Source of the DNA: Taiwanofungus camphoratus
Lineage: Eukaryota; Basidiomycota; Agaricomycetes; Polyporales; Taiwanofungaceae
Direction of reading: 5' to 3'
Assembly: GCA_003999685.1 (NCBI GenBank)
Contig: CP021224.1
Coordinates: 496,001-560,000 of the forward strand
DNA length: 64,000 bases
Below, in pieces: positions 11,563 to 24,366 of this stretch (its first letter is position 1; each line of letters starts with the position of its first letter). A program made the translations under genes and the position numbers. The notes beneath the pieces were generated by a model. It saw only the letters and a list, made by a program, of their open reading frames with translations, was not told where the DNA came from and did not search any database.

Positions 11563-13969
11563 ATGCCTGAGGTGCCCGTAGGAAGCGCTCCGCCGCCCCC
11601 GACGTACGAGGAGAAGACAGACAACAGCAGCTCCGTCGAGAAGGGCCCCGCAGACGAGTATGTCGTGCAGGCGGATAGCAAATTCCAGTTCGATGCCGCC
11701 GATCTTGACCACGTCCAGCGAAGACTGAAGCAGCGCCATGTCCAGATGATTGCCGTGAGTACACCTCTTTCGCATGTTCGTATACGGGCTTAACGGCTCG
11801 GTACCATTTTCATGGCTGTATCTATGTCGCTAGATCGCTGGTACATTAGGAACGGGTCTTTTCCTTGGTTCAGGTCATGCTCTGCAGGGAGCAGGTCCAT
11901 TGGGTGCCCTCATCGCCTACGGTTAGTCCCTTTAGGACAGGTCGTGTGAGCCCCTTAAGCTCAGATAGTTGGTTAGGACTCGTCGGCACAATCGGTTACG
12001 CGACGCTCTGTGCTGTTGGAGAGATGACGTCTTTTGCCCCAATTTCTGGTTCCTTCCCTCATTATGCTGCCCGCTGGGTGGATCCTGCATTTGGTTTTGC
12101 GCTAGGGTGCGTCAAAGTCGTCGTGTGCTGGTGATATCGTCTCCAGACTCACTAACATCCACCCAGGTGGAATTACTTCTATACAGGTGCCATCTCCACT
12201 CCTGTAGAAATCACCGCTGCGTGTATCTTACTCACCTTCTGGGACAAAAATGTGCGTTTTCCCTGCAAACCTGCTTATTCAAAACCATGACCGTTTGTGG
12301 CGTACATTAGCTTCACCATCAGGCCGGGTATACTGCAGTCATTACATTTTGCGTATGCGCCATCAATATCTTTGGTGTCCGATGGTTTGGCGAGGCCGAA
12401 TTTTGTTTCTCGATCATCAAGAGTACGTATTCTACAGGTCATGACCTTGAACCCGCAGAAATTAATTAGTCTAACACTCCTTTTCGGTGAATTACAGTCT
12501 TGCTCATCACTCTTTTGATTATCACTGGACTAGTCATTGATCTGGGAGGCGGACCAGATCATGATCGCATTGGTTTTCGTGTATGTCATACCTGCGATTG
12601 ACTCGCCACGATGGGCCTTGATTTATGCTTTGACAGTACTGGAAACATCCTGGCGCGGTCGCCGGCGCCGGCCTCGAGCCTAACCATGTCGGTCTCGATC
12701 GCTTCCTGGGCATCCTTTCCGTCATTGTCCAAGCTGCATTCTCCTTCCAGGGAATGGAACTTGTTGCGATGTACGTGCCATGCGTAGAAATTTTTCCTCA
12801 ATTCAATAATCCGTCTGACCGTCATTGCAGCGCTGCCTCTGAAACCGAGAGTCCCCGTCGCAATATCACAAAAGCTGTCCGTAGGGTGTTCTGGCGTATC
12901 CTCGTATTTTACGTACGTATCGGAATTCATCAATGTCACTCTAATTCATCCGGACGTCACAGATCCTCGGTGTGCTCATCACCGGCATGCTGGTCCCTTA
13001 TAATGACCCCGACCTTCTCTCCTCCAGTGGCACGGCCGCCGAGTCCCCATATGTCATCGCGATGGAGCGCGCCGGCATCAAGGTGCTCCCACACATCATC
13101 AACGCGTGCATCTTCACGTCCGCCTTCTCCGCAGGCAACTCCTTCCTATTCAGCTCGTCGCGTATCCTGTACGGCCTCGCATTGCGCGGGCAGGCGCCCC
13201 GGTTCCTCGCGTACTGCACGAAACAAGGCCTTCCGATCGCGGCCATCCTCGCCTCGGGCGCCTTCTCGTGGCTCGCGTTCATGAACGTGTCGTCGGGCGC
13301 CGAGACCGTGTTCAAGTGCGTGCCAATCACGGATTGTTCGGGGACGGAGACACTAACTAACGCGCGCGTGCAGCTGGTTTGTCAACCTTTCCACCACAGG
13401 CGGATTCGTCAGTTGGTGGGCAATCAATATCACGTACCTTCGTTTCTGTGCGTCGCCACGCTGTGCCATTTATGTGTGCTTTTTCACTAATGAGACGAAC
13501 CGTGATCGCATGCAGACAAGGGCTTCAGATCACAAGGCTATAGCCGCAAATCGCTCGCGTACCAGAACCGGCTCCAGCCGTACTTGGCATGGTGGGGCAT
13601 CTTCTGGCTCTCGATCTTCATCCTCGTCAACGGCTTCGAGGTGTTTTGGTCGTTCACCGCGTCCGGCTTCCTCACGAGTTGTATGTGTATCGCAGTACCT
13701 GTCGCGTCAAGCAGGGCTAATGCGGTTCATTCACAGATATCAACATTCCCATCTTCTGCGGCTTGTTTATCTTCTGGAAGGTCTTGAAGCGTACGAGATT
13801 TTGGAAGCCCCACGAAATGGACTTCGTCACTGTAAGTCACACGCGTCCCGAACGATATAATGCTGATTTACAATCATGCTCCCAGGCGATCCCATCAATG
13901 GAGGAGACAGAGATTCCAGAGGTACCTCCGACAACAATTCTTGAGAAGATAGCTTCTTGGCTGTTCTAG
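11563..13969 (+). CDS. Amino-acid permease, YAT family (APC superfamily)
   Basis: A plasma-membrane proton-coupled amino-acid permease with about 12 membrane segments. The N-terminal cytosolic tail (MPEVPVGSAPPPPTYEEK) leads to RLKQRHVQMIAIAGTLGTGL, the classic start of transmembrane segment 1. Further conserved blocks are CAVGEMTSFAPISGSFPHYA, RWVDPAFGFALGWNYFYTGA (intron-spanning), SFQGMELVAIAASETESPRR, NACIFTSAFSAGNSFLFSSS, and RILYGLALRGQAPRFLAYCT. The C-terminal part has LSTTGGFVSWWAINITYLRF and ends KIASWLF. About ten short introns are required, for example one just after HVQMIA near 11755 and the last near 13830-13885. Substrate specificity cannot be read from sequence; relatives carry broad amino acids. 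The ATG is chosen because it begins the conserved Pro-rich tail; upstream in-frame codons lack a start context. The gene stands alone, with TRM140 converging from the right. Confidence 0.92.
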
Positions 13970-14445
13970 TGTTGTATTCGTAGCCAAACGCTTGTTGATT
14001 GCTGATTGTTTATGGGATTTCCACGTACATACTGTACTACTGTGTACATACTCACGTTTCTTCACGGCTACTCTGATGATGGAGGACTTGAACATAATAT
14101 TACTTAACATATATTGGTTCTCTAGGGAAAACTGGCGAGCAATCATCCATGTACGTTCTGACGATGGGCTATCCGGTACAACGACGCGACGTTTGTATCG
14201 ATCATAGCCATAGTCATGGCGTCGGGTAGCATCCCTGCAAGTCATTTGCAAACCATGATTACGAAAAGAGTAGAGTCGCTCGATGTGGAAGTGTAAGAAG
14301 GCTAGCCGCATATCATGGTATTACGCTGGTGAATGCCTGATATTAGTCAAGGATCTGTAATGCGCAAGCACATTCAATTCGACTACGCGGGCCTACCAGC
14401 CTGGGTTTAGAAGACATACACGAGATGTTTTGATCGAACCTTGCA

Positions 14446-16157
14446 CTACAAAACGTGTTCACGCTCATGAGCCTCTTGTGCTGCCAGTTTGCGGAACTTG
14501 CCCTGCATCCATACCCTGTACATCTTCAACTGCCGCTTCCTATTCACAATAAGGCGACGGTCAACACCTAATTGTTCGATTGCAAATAATGGATGTGGCG
14601 CGGGCCGATTTGCGTTGGAAGACGAAGGCGCGGCGAGTTGGGGTGCGTGGAGGAGGGAAGGATGCACACTGGCGAGCGGAAGCGGTGAAGGGCATAAAGA
14701 ACTACTGCCGAGGGATGGAGTAGAGAGTTCTGAATCGATGGCTCCGCGGGAATCTGAAGAAGTCGTGCTAGGTGACGATGGGTGGTCTGATTTGCCTGTA
14801 TCATCTGCATCTTCAAGAATTTTGACAGTGGTATTTGCCTTTGACGAGGGTGGAGCAGGGGAGCCAGTGAAGAGCAAAGCAAGCTCATCTGGCAGTTGTA
14901 AGTGAGCCGACGCTAGCGGTCATTTTTTCAGGGCGCACTTACCTAGTTCAAAGAAGTACACTCTTGTCTTATCCCCGCGTATGTAAAAGTTCTCGTCTAG
15001 TAGTCGGCCCCCTTTGAATCGTAGCTGCGTGAGGTCATGCCGACCATAATCTCGGAAAAGCACTAGTCCCCCCGGTTTCAACATCTTCGCGATTGCAGAA
15101 AATGAGAACACGAGTTGTCAATTTCGGCAAGTTGAACTGTAGCCGACCTTGTGTATATTAGTGATGGCTATGCGCCACTCGTCTGGATGTAGGGCACTCA
15201 AGACAAATACTAAGATGACAATGTCGATACTCTCGGGTTTGACGTCTGGAGGTAGCGTAGAGGATGATAGGTCCCACATGGCGGCTCGAATTGAGCCAAC
15301 CGGAGGAGACAGGTACAGAGGGTTGGTCTTGATGAATCACAGCAGAATCAGAATCATATCAGGATGCCACCTGGATGAAGATACCTGGACGAGCTTCACG
15401 GCGTGCGAAGAGTAGTCATAGGCATGAAGATCGAGATGGGGGTTGCTGTTTGATGAGAGAAGTGGGAACACGGCGTTCCCAGCACCTAGACGGGACCTAA
15501 ATACTCAGATGTGAAATCAAGTCACACACAAAGACGCTTACCACAGCCAATCTCGGCTATGACAATAGATCCTGCCTTAAAGAACTTGTCAGCAGGCTGA
15601 TAGAGAATAAAGCTACAGTCAGAGACCTCGGATTCAGCCGCTTTGGCAAGTTCAGAAAATTCGAGGTGAAGCCTAGTCGTCGAGATGTTATTCCCTACGA
15701 TATAACGAACGAGTCAAAACTAACCATTTTCTATTACGGAAGAAGTTGCTGGAATTCATCTTGTAGAAGTTGTCCCTGTTGAGCAGAAAATACTATCAAG
15801 CTTAGCACACGCGTGCCAAGTGGGGCATACCAATGTCTGGATGGCATCTCGTTATACTTGGATTTCTCAGTTTCAGGTATAGGTGATGTCCTTTGCCGCG
15901 CCAAGGCAGCAGCGATAACTTCCTCCTGACCGTCAGGAGGGGGTACATGATCCCATGCATTCTGACTCCAAACATCAACCTCATCCGTGAGGAATCTACC
16001 TTGTTCATCTATGAGTATGGTCCCTCGTCGATCCTGCCTTCCAACCTTACCTTGACCCAAATGGCGGCTTTTCCTCGCTTACATCATGAACAGAGGATGA
16101 TGTTTTGCGAGTTCCAGAACCGCCAGCTTCTGAGACCGGTGCGAAATCAGTTCTCAT
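14446..16157 (-). CDS. TRM140: tRNA N3-methylcytidine methyltransferase, TRM140/METTL2 type
   Basis: An SAM-dependent methyltransferase making 3-methylcytidine at position 32 of tRNA-Thr and tRNA-Ser. The start ATG at 16157 is chosen because its exon ([10 protein letters not shown]...KPPFGS) splices to [18 protein letters not shown], restoring the family block PFGSRFLTDE; the intron runs gtaagg to ggtag, about 16052 to 15995, the second of two nearby AG acceptors, since the first leads to a stop. Then come the [20 protein letters not shown] block, motif [27 protein letters not shown], a [16 protein letters not shown] strand, and [20 protein letters not shown] followed by [20 protein letters not shown]. 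The C-terminal 140 residues are Ser/Pro-rich, ending in a basic segment ([17 protein letters not shown]). Unlike yeast Trm140 there is no fused actin-binding part. It diverges from the RhoGEF gene by about 530 bp. Confidence 0.88.
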
Positions 16158-16687
16158 GAAGTATGTGTCCAAGAATGGCCTTCTTGAAAGCGACCGTCAA
16201 ACCAAGATTTTGTGGAGGGGACCGCACAAGCTTGGAAGTGAAATGCAAGTACTAACGAGGAAAGAGAAAAAGTTATTATGTAGTTTGAAGTATGGCGGTC
16301 CACGTGATGCGCTCCGTATGGAGTTCTCATGTCAAGTTGATGCACAAACGCCCCTGCGGGCTGAAGCCTGTAAGAAGCACCTTGGAGGAGTCAAACTGAG
16401 ATATAACAGATGTATAGATCCCTGTAGTGAAAAGACATTACTTATGGAACTTTTACATCAACATTCTGAATTGATTTTCACGATACTGATCGCAGGTCAC
16501 ATGTAAAATAATGCTTAGTCGTTGAACTTGTAACTCGGTTAGGCTCAATATATCGCTTGGAGCTTACCTCTGTAACAGTCAATCTCGCTGCGGATACATA
16601 CCTGCTGCTAGACCGCTAGTGCGAGGCTGCAACGAGCTGATGACAAGTGACACATTGTTTCTCATCTCACTCAACTAAGTTGTTTGA

Positions 16688-19600
16688 ATGTCGTCGAGCG
16701 CTGCGCTTTCTCGTCTTTCCACGCCCGGCGACGAAGATCTAGTCAGTCTATATCATCAAGTCCTGGCGGGATTCGCGGAAGAGTCTCCTACCACAGAACA
16801 AGTCATGCATAACGGCGAGCGTGAAGCGGAGACGTTCCACAACCACTATGGAGACGATGGAAGTGATATTCCAACATCGACGCGTCTGCAGGCGAATCAT
16901 ACCTACTCACCTGGTTGTAAGTGTGTTGACGCACTGTCGTATCTTGTTGCTTTCAACTCTTTCAGACTCCCTTGGGCTTCCGCCATCCCCACGTCCCGTG
17001 TCTAGCCAAAGCAACGTTCAATCGCCTACTCAACGGGGACCGAGGCCTCTGCCGCGCATACCTGGCCAATCGTTACCAATTCCACCACCACCGCCTCCTC
17101 CGATGTTGTACTCCGCAGGCATGCCCGAGCCGCGACCTTACATGCCTGAAGAGCTTCCTCCACCGCCGCCACCCAAACGGTCGAGCACCGATTCGTGCGT
17201 ACTTACACCTGCTTAAGATACCAAGACACTTACTGATTGATTACTTATAGGAACCGTAGACTACCTCAAACCCCCGTTGAGCTGGTGTCCAGTAATCGCA
17301 CGAATGGCTATCACTACCCCTCGGGCGTGGTGAATACAGCCGTATCTGGACGAACGCCCTCGTATAACGGGATCTCACCAGAATCGCGTCCGGCTTCTCG
17401 AGCGCTACCTACTGTCATGCGTCCGAGTTCATCCGACAGTACGGCGCACAGACCGCCAGCGATGCCGATGCCTGTCCCTGATACAAGCGACAGTATCGGA
17501 TGGAGACCATCCACGGGTTCCAGTGATGGTGTTTCTCAACGCCAGTTGGCAGCTCGCCCTCCAGGAGCCCTACCTCCCAAGATTCCTGGCTACAACGGCA
17601 GTCTTGACGAGGAGAGATCACCCAGTTCCCTGGATGACGTGTATGCCAGCCCAACAGACTATGCTTCCATCCCAGCTGTATTTTCTTCCGACTCTTCCTT
17701 GAGAACCTACTCTCCTCCTCGTCATACCCCGAGTATATATTCAACTCAAAGCCGTGAGTGTTAGTGTCTATTAGAATCCGGTCCCACTCTGACTGTATGT
17801 AAAAAGTCGACCAGTCCATGCAGGAACTTGGACGGGCAACTTCGGTCGGCTCAACTACATCTTCAGCGTATGGTAGTCCAGCGGTGGTGTACCAGAATGG
17901 CAACACCAACGCGGACGTCGATCGTCACCCATCAATCGTGACGACAACAACATCTTCTTCGCTCTATGCAGGTAGTGACGCTGTAAACATGTATCCAAGT
18001 TCATCGGCCGCCACCACTGTTGAACGTGGCAACTCGGCGGGATCTGTTACTTCCAAGAATTCGGACCGTTGGTTCCAGCCTGGGTCCAGTCGGCATCAGC
18101 AGCAGTCACAGTCACAGTCGTCCAATTATCTACAACCTCAACCTCAAGCGGCCGGTCAGATCTCGCGGTCTAATTCCTCTGTGGCACATGGTGAATCATC
18201 CAGGCGATCGTGGCGCGACAACGATATCGTACGAACATTGCAGGACATCAAACGGCCGCTAGAGTTACATGGAGATTGGCAGGGTGATGACGATGAATAT
18301 TATTATGACGATGAAGATCCATCCGAGGATGGCGACGATCGATTCTTCAATCCCGCTTTACTGAGCCATATAGCGGTTCGGCTGAGGGACAAGGTGCCTC
18401 GGGGCACTCATGTCAAGGGGAGCATTCCGTACCCAAGGGCGTTCACCGGAAAGGATATCGTAGTATGTATCACGTGGTTTTATACTCTATGGAGCTTATG
18501 ATCTCTTACGTTGAATTTCTAGTCGACAATCCAGTCTCAAATCCAGCGTGAGCTTCTGATCACGCATGGCGTCTCTACAAACGACCGCCGCGCTGCTCTT
18601 CAGGTTGCCAGGAGCCTTCAAAGCCAACTCTTCTTTTATGAAGTCGAATGGGGCGGGCGTGTGCTGCAGGATGGTGTTGAGGATGTCTACATGTTTCTCG
18701 ATGACCAGGAGGGCGCCTCCGATGCGCGCGTTGAGCGGGAGGAGCTTCCTACTGCAGTAGTCACGATGTTGACGAGGTGCTATGCTTCAAGCTGTGATGA
18801 CGAAAATCCGTGCTATTCGTATACATGTCCAAGAAGGGTACGCATTCCCCGGGTTCAGTTTCATTTTTTCTGACCAGGCAGTCATGTAATACAGAATAAT
18901 GCACTGCTCCTCACAACTACCGTTGAGAAGGATGATGAGGAAGAGAAGGTATTTGTCCATGTGTATCTGTGTACTTTACCTGATTCGATCTATCGGTACT
19001 AGGATGAGTGGACAAGATCCGTACCACCGGAGGTGTTGCGGACTCTTCCCGAAAGCGAGATTAATCGCCAAACGTTCGTTTCCCCCCCTCTCTATTCAAC
19101 TACTTCCATTCACCCGTTCTTGGAAGGATTATACACAAGGTAATTAACAAAGAAAAGCAGTATCTCCGCGATTTGGATACCGTTGAATCAGTAGGCATTG
19201 AACGCTTATGGGACTAAGCACTGTCTTGCTGATGTGTCGCTTCATGCAGCTCTTCATACAACCATTGCGAAGCGCGACCAGCCCTCCTGTCATCCGCCCG
19301 ATTGAAGTGGACGAATTTATTGAAGAAGTCTTCGGCAATATCCTAGATTTGCGTGAATGTAATCGTCGGCTACTGGAAGTATTATACGTACGGCAGCGAG
19401 AGCAGGCACCTATCATACAGGGGATAGGTGATATTTTCCTCGATGCAGCGACTGAGTTCCGTTTGGCATACCCTATCTATGTTGGACACCTTCCTGTGGC
19501 CGAGAAGAAAGTTAAGGAGGAAAGCGAACGTAACGCTGAATTTCGAAGATTCCTGGAGGTAAACCATATATTCCCATCGTATTCTCTGATTTGAACTCAT

Positions 19601-22600
19601 TCACGGTTTTGTAGCAATGTGCACGCCACCCAGATGCTCACCGTCTCGATCTGAAACATTTTCTCAATCGGCCTTCAGAACGTCTGCAGAAGTATCCGGT
19701 CCTTCTTGAAGCTATCTGCAATGAGACCACAGACGGAAATCCAGATGCCGACTTTCTGAAGGAGGCAATCGAAGCTATTAAAAAGTTGCAGACTGTCTCG
19801 CAGCTGTGGACGTGGCAGTCCGCCATGGGTAAAGGTCCCACCGGCAAATTAGAATGGCATAACCTTGTCTCCGAAGAGATCCGGACGAGTCTTCCTAAGA
19901 AAGAGACTAAGCGGCAGTCGTGAGTTTGTTTTCTTCTATTAGTAGTTGAGTCTCACAGGAGCTGAGTTTCAATCATTTAGCATCATTTTTGAACTGATCA
20001 AGGGGGAAATGGACTACGTCAAGGATCTTGAGAATATCGAAGTGGTATGTACTAACATATGTCACATTCACCAGTGAACCACACTTTATCGTCATAGATG
20101 TATGTCGCCCCGCTGCGCGACATGGATCCACCTATCATTCCTCGGGACAGGCTGGAGCAGTTCATCCGAGATGTCTTCCACAATTTTGCTGAGTTGCATG
20201 CTCATCACCGGAAGATGCTCAACAGCTTCCACGAGATCCAACGCGAGGAGCATCCGGTCATTCGCAGTGTAACTGCGGCTGTTTATGACGCAGTTCTTAA
20301 CTTCCGTGAAGCGTATATGGAGTATATCCCCAATTATCCAATTGCCGCATACCGCATTGACGACGAGATGGCTAACAATCTGGCCTTCAAAAATTTCGTT
20401 GACGTGAGTTGTTCAGCGTAAGCTTGTTGATCGATGTTGATCTCAGTTACCTCTGCATATCTCTAGCAATGCACACGACACCCCGATGCCCATCGATTGG
20501 ACATGAAGAACTTCATAAACAGACCAATTCCTAGATTGCTTCGTTACGAGCTTTTGTTGAAGAATATACTTGACGAGACTCCCGAAGGTCACGAAGACAG
20601 GCAGACAATACCTCAAGTGCTGGAAGTGATCAAGGCTCTTGGGAAGGAAACCGAGCCAGGCGTCATGTCAGCGAAACAGAAGGTCGAAGTATGGCGTTAT
20701 AATTCAAACCTCGTGTTCAAACCCGGGGAAGCTATCGTGAGACTTGCCATGAGCATTACAGTCATCGGGATTGACCTGATTTGCCAGGACATGGATCTGT
20801 TGAACGAAAATCGCTCGCTCATACATTCTGGCAAACTTCTACGTCAACCAGATACAGGATTTGAATGGAACGGTTGGACAGAGCTTTTTGTTCTCCTGTT
20901 TGATAATTATCGTAAGCCCCCATTGTTTCTAAGGTTCTGGGTCCCTACTCATTTGCCGATCATTACCGCAGTCGTGATGACGAAGGCGAAGGAAAAAGAG
21001 GGTGTCACAAAGTACCAGGTCTACAGACGGGTAAGAGAGGCATGAGATCGCTAGAGAAGTCCATTATACTAACTAGCTCTATCTAGCCCATACCCTTGGA
21101 CTTGCTGACATTGGCCAACTTCACTGATCCGCCGACCCAGCGGAGTAGTAATGTCTTTCGTCTTGGACGATCCGAACCTCGATCGGATCGTCACATGGAT
21201 TCCGCTACCACTCCTGGTGCATCAACTACTCCTGAGACTGCTACTGACTCTCGTTTAGTATATCCATGCACTATACATCACAACGGAAGACTGGGAGGAC
21301 TGTATACTATTTTCGCTGAATCTGCACAGATTCGCAATGAGTGGAAGCAGAAACTGGATGAAGCAATTGGCCTACGTAAAGTCGTGCAGGAATCCAACAA
21401 AGTCTTCGAGATCGAGACTCTCAGCGCAGACACATTCTTGATGCCATCCATAGTGCCAGGTGGGGGCGCTCCTGCTTGGACCCACGAGAACGCATTCACC
21501 GGAAAGGTGACTTGTTCTGTGCCCTTCAGTGAGCCTATCTTCTTTATAAGCGCGCGCTTTTTCCAACGTTTGTTGTATCAGCTACCTCTGACGGTCGAGG
21601 TCTTGTTGCTATCGGGTGTGCAGAAGGGGTATGGATTGGATTTCGGCATGATTCTCGGTGTAAGTTCGTTCGGGATGGACTCTGAGAACAGCCCAGGCTA
21701 CTAATCTGAGAAAAACTAGCCATGCGTCGTGTACTCCATTTGAAGATGGTGACTCAATGTGCCATGCTCGAAGATTTCGGCATTTTCCTAGTGTTGGCAG
21801 ATAAAGTCGGTTCACGAAAATCATCAACCTGCTATACTATGCTAATATCCATGTGCAGTCTCTATTTGCTTACCACATAGAAGCGCTTGTGCCATCCTCC
21901 CCTCAGAGCGCCAATACCACTCAAACGCCTCAGAAGCTGAGCGGAAATAAAGATGTCCATTTCTTCAGTGTAGGGAGCCTTAACGGTCGCACACTCGTGA
22001 TCTACATGAAGAAAAAGGGGGTGCGTGTCAACATCGTTGTCTTTTGAGCGGGCATGGTTTCAGCGAGCTGAGAGACCCCCAGCTCGATAGTGTATTCCGA
22101 GTCTTGGAGCCAGTTGTTGGCAAAATAAACGAGAGAGCCAAGGCGCCCCAGACTTTCGGATCTCGCCTCGGTTTACGCTCTCAGCGGTCAGAGTGGTTCA
22201 GAGTGTACAGGGTAGAGTACTTGCCCTTTATCTTGCCAGGTGGTTAACTCATTCGCATTCTTCTCAGGATTTCTTCCTCCCTTCCGAGTCTTATGACCTT
22301 ATATTCCTCAAGGCCAAGATTGTCATCCTTTGTACGAAGGGCTTTGAAATTATGGATCTTACTGAGTATGTCCCTTCAGATTTGGCCTGATCTTATCTGT
22401 TGAGATACCTTGCTCCAGTTTTAAGAGTGTGACTATTCCTCAACGCGACGATCCTCGTTTGGACAAGCTAGCCAAGCGATGTGAGTCATGTAGGCCGATG
22501 GGAATGTTCCGCACCAATCAGGATGAATTTTTACTGTGCTATGATGGTAAGGTATCAGCTATGGGACATGTTTCTCCCATCTCATCTATCTTACAGAATT

Positions 22601-23090
22601 TGGATTATATGTTGATCGTCATGGAGACCCAAGCCGTTCGATGGGCACAATCGAATGGGAGGGCACAGCAGAGCATGTTGCTTGGCACCCACCATACGTG
22701 CTCCTCTTCGACACTCGGTTCATCGAGGTTCGGCATGTGGAAACAGGCCGCCTTGCCCAGATCATCACTGGCAACGACATGCGATGCATCTGGGATGGAA
22801 GAGGTACTATCAATGTTCCTACCACTGCTGTGCCTGGCCCGGATGGTTGGCAGGAAGGTGTATCGCAGGAACCGCGGGTGCATGGGGTTATGACCGCTGA
22901 CGCTCCCATACCTGTTGCTTCGGGCCCGAGGACCGCACGGCCTATAGCGCAGCATGTCTTCGAGCTCATTCCAACTATTCCCCTATACCTTCCCGGTTCT
23001 TTGTCTTCACCCTCGCAGGCGACACACTTCGCTCAAAGTAACTCCCCTCCGCACTCACCACGCCTGAATCCCACACTATCTTTCCGATAA
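16688..23090 (+). CDS. ROM2: Rho guanine nucleotide exchange factor, ROM2/TUS1 type, with two tandem DH domains
   Basis: A cell-wall integrity exchange factor for Rho1-type GTPases of roughly 1,600 residues. Order of domains: a disordered Pro/Ser-rich N-terminus with polyproline runs (LPIPPPPPPPMLYSAG, LPPPPPPK; 16.7-18.3 kb); a DEP domain (about 18,350-18,830; LLSHIAVRLRDKVPRGTHVK ... YPRAFTGKDIVSTI); a first DH domain (about 19,110-19,790); a second DH domain (about 19,970-20,640); a PH-like region (20,700-21,400; GKLLRQPDTGFEWNGWTELF); and a citron homology (CNH) domain to the end (about 21,430-23,000; DGRGLVAIGCAEGVWIGF through EHVAWHPPYVLLFDTRFIEV). The first DH shows FIEEVFGNILDLRECNRRLL and LKHFLNRPSERLQKYPVLLE; the second shows FIRDVFHNFAELHAHHRKML and MKNFINRPIPRLLRYELLLK. 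About 17 short introns are needed. Whether both DH modules are active is unknown. Confidence 0.88.
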
Positions 23091-23623
23091 TGTATCTGTC
23101 TTTGTTTGTATCATGTACTGCATTTTGTTTTCGGTTGTTTTATCGCATGTGTTTTCTAGATTGGTATCTCACTATTATTCTTCTGGCAACCGTCTGCATT
23201 GCTATCTACGAGTCACTGAAATTTGAAGACAGCATACGTAAGCTTTCCGCAAGCATCTTCAGTTTCTTCATGGAGACACGCAACTGGAAGCGGATCAAAT
23301 AACCAGATTAGCCTTCTGACGGCATCTTCAATATCAAGTACATGAATGTGACCTCGTATCTTGTCCATTTTGCCCGCTCGGAGTGATCAGACACCGGCGA
23401 GTTCTCAAGCACGAGATCAATATGATTACATGACATGGGTGCATACGACATATCAAGTCAAACTGTCTATTTATTGCACGACTCAGGAGTAGATTAGTGA
23501 CAATTACTTACGTGAAATCCCACGTTGCGGATATCAAGGGGCAGGGCCGGTATGAAGGACGAGCGCGAGCTGGGTTTGAGCGAGGCATAAACATATGAAG
23601 ATTCCCTCTGGTCTGCGAGCGGG

Positions 23624-24366
23624 TCAAAGGCGGGATGGGAAAACCGGGAGGGGAACGCAGTCTGCGGCGCGGATCTGGCACGGTGCGCCTGACTCGGCTG
23701 AGGGCACGGGTCCATGCACTTGCCTATCGCCCACACGGGGATTCCGATGCTTCGCCCTTGGCGAGCGCGCCAGGGGATTACTCCTTGTGCCAGGTGTCGC
23801 GAGGATGGCCACGCGCCTGGACCTAGATATCGGAGGCGACGGACTCACTAGACATCCACATTCATTCTTCCTCGAATTGTGGGCTGAAATGCGAGAGACT
23901 CTTGAGATGCTTTTCTGAGGTCTGTCGAAGGAATTTTTGTTCCGCAGGGTAGATCTATTCTCAGCCTGTGGCTCGAGAGGCGTCGGTGACCCATAGGACG
24001 CATGACGAGTCGAACGAGGAGGGGGGATGATGTCTATATCATGTAACTCTTTCCTGGGCGTTTCGACTTTTTCATTTTGTCGACCTGGCCCATCTGTGAG
24101 CGCATCCTTTGGTCCCTGCGACGCGGATGACCATTCCGAAGGATATTGGATGGAGTAGTTAAAAGCGCGCTCGGGCTTCTGATAAGGAACCCGTGATTGA
24201 ACCCTGAAGTCATTGCTTCTCCACACAGCGAACTACAAAGGGAGGTCCCGTCATTGGAGTAATCTATGAGGAGCACTGAGTTGCTCACACCACTCGTGTC
24301 TGCGCATTGCTGCAATTTCTTCTGTAATGGACGTTTCGGTCCCAAGGGGCTTGGCTCTTGCGGCAT
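23624..24366 (-). CDS. Hypothetical Ser/Pro/Arg-rich protein
   Basis: No family is recognised. On the minus strand an ATG at 24366 opens MPQEPSPLGPKRPLQKKLQQ and reaches CADTSG, followed by a consensus donor GTGAGC; a 56-bp intron ends at TTTGTAG and the frame continues with FAVWRSNDFRVQSRVPYQKP for about 200 more residues. The product is basic and low in complexity (IIPPPRSTRHASYGSPTPLE, RRVAILATPGTRSNPLARSP), resembling small disordered nuclear or cell-cycle proteins, but nothing specific is seen. The good splice signals and in-phase join are the main support. The gene would be tail to tail with the RhoGEF (534 bp between stops). The C-terminus may be altered by a further intron near the GD in HRNPRVGD. 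A chance open frame is the main alternative. Confidence 0.4.
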
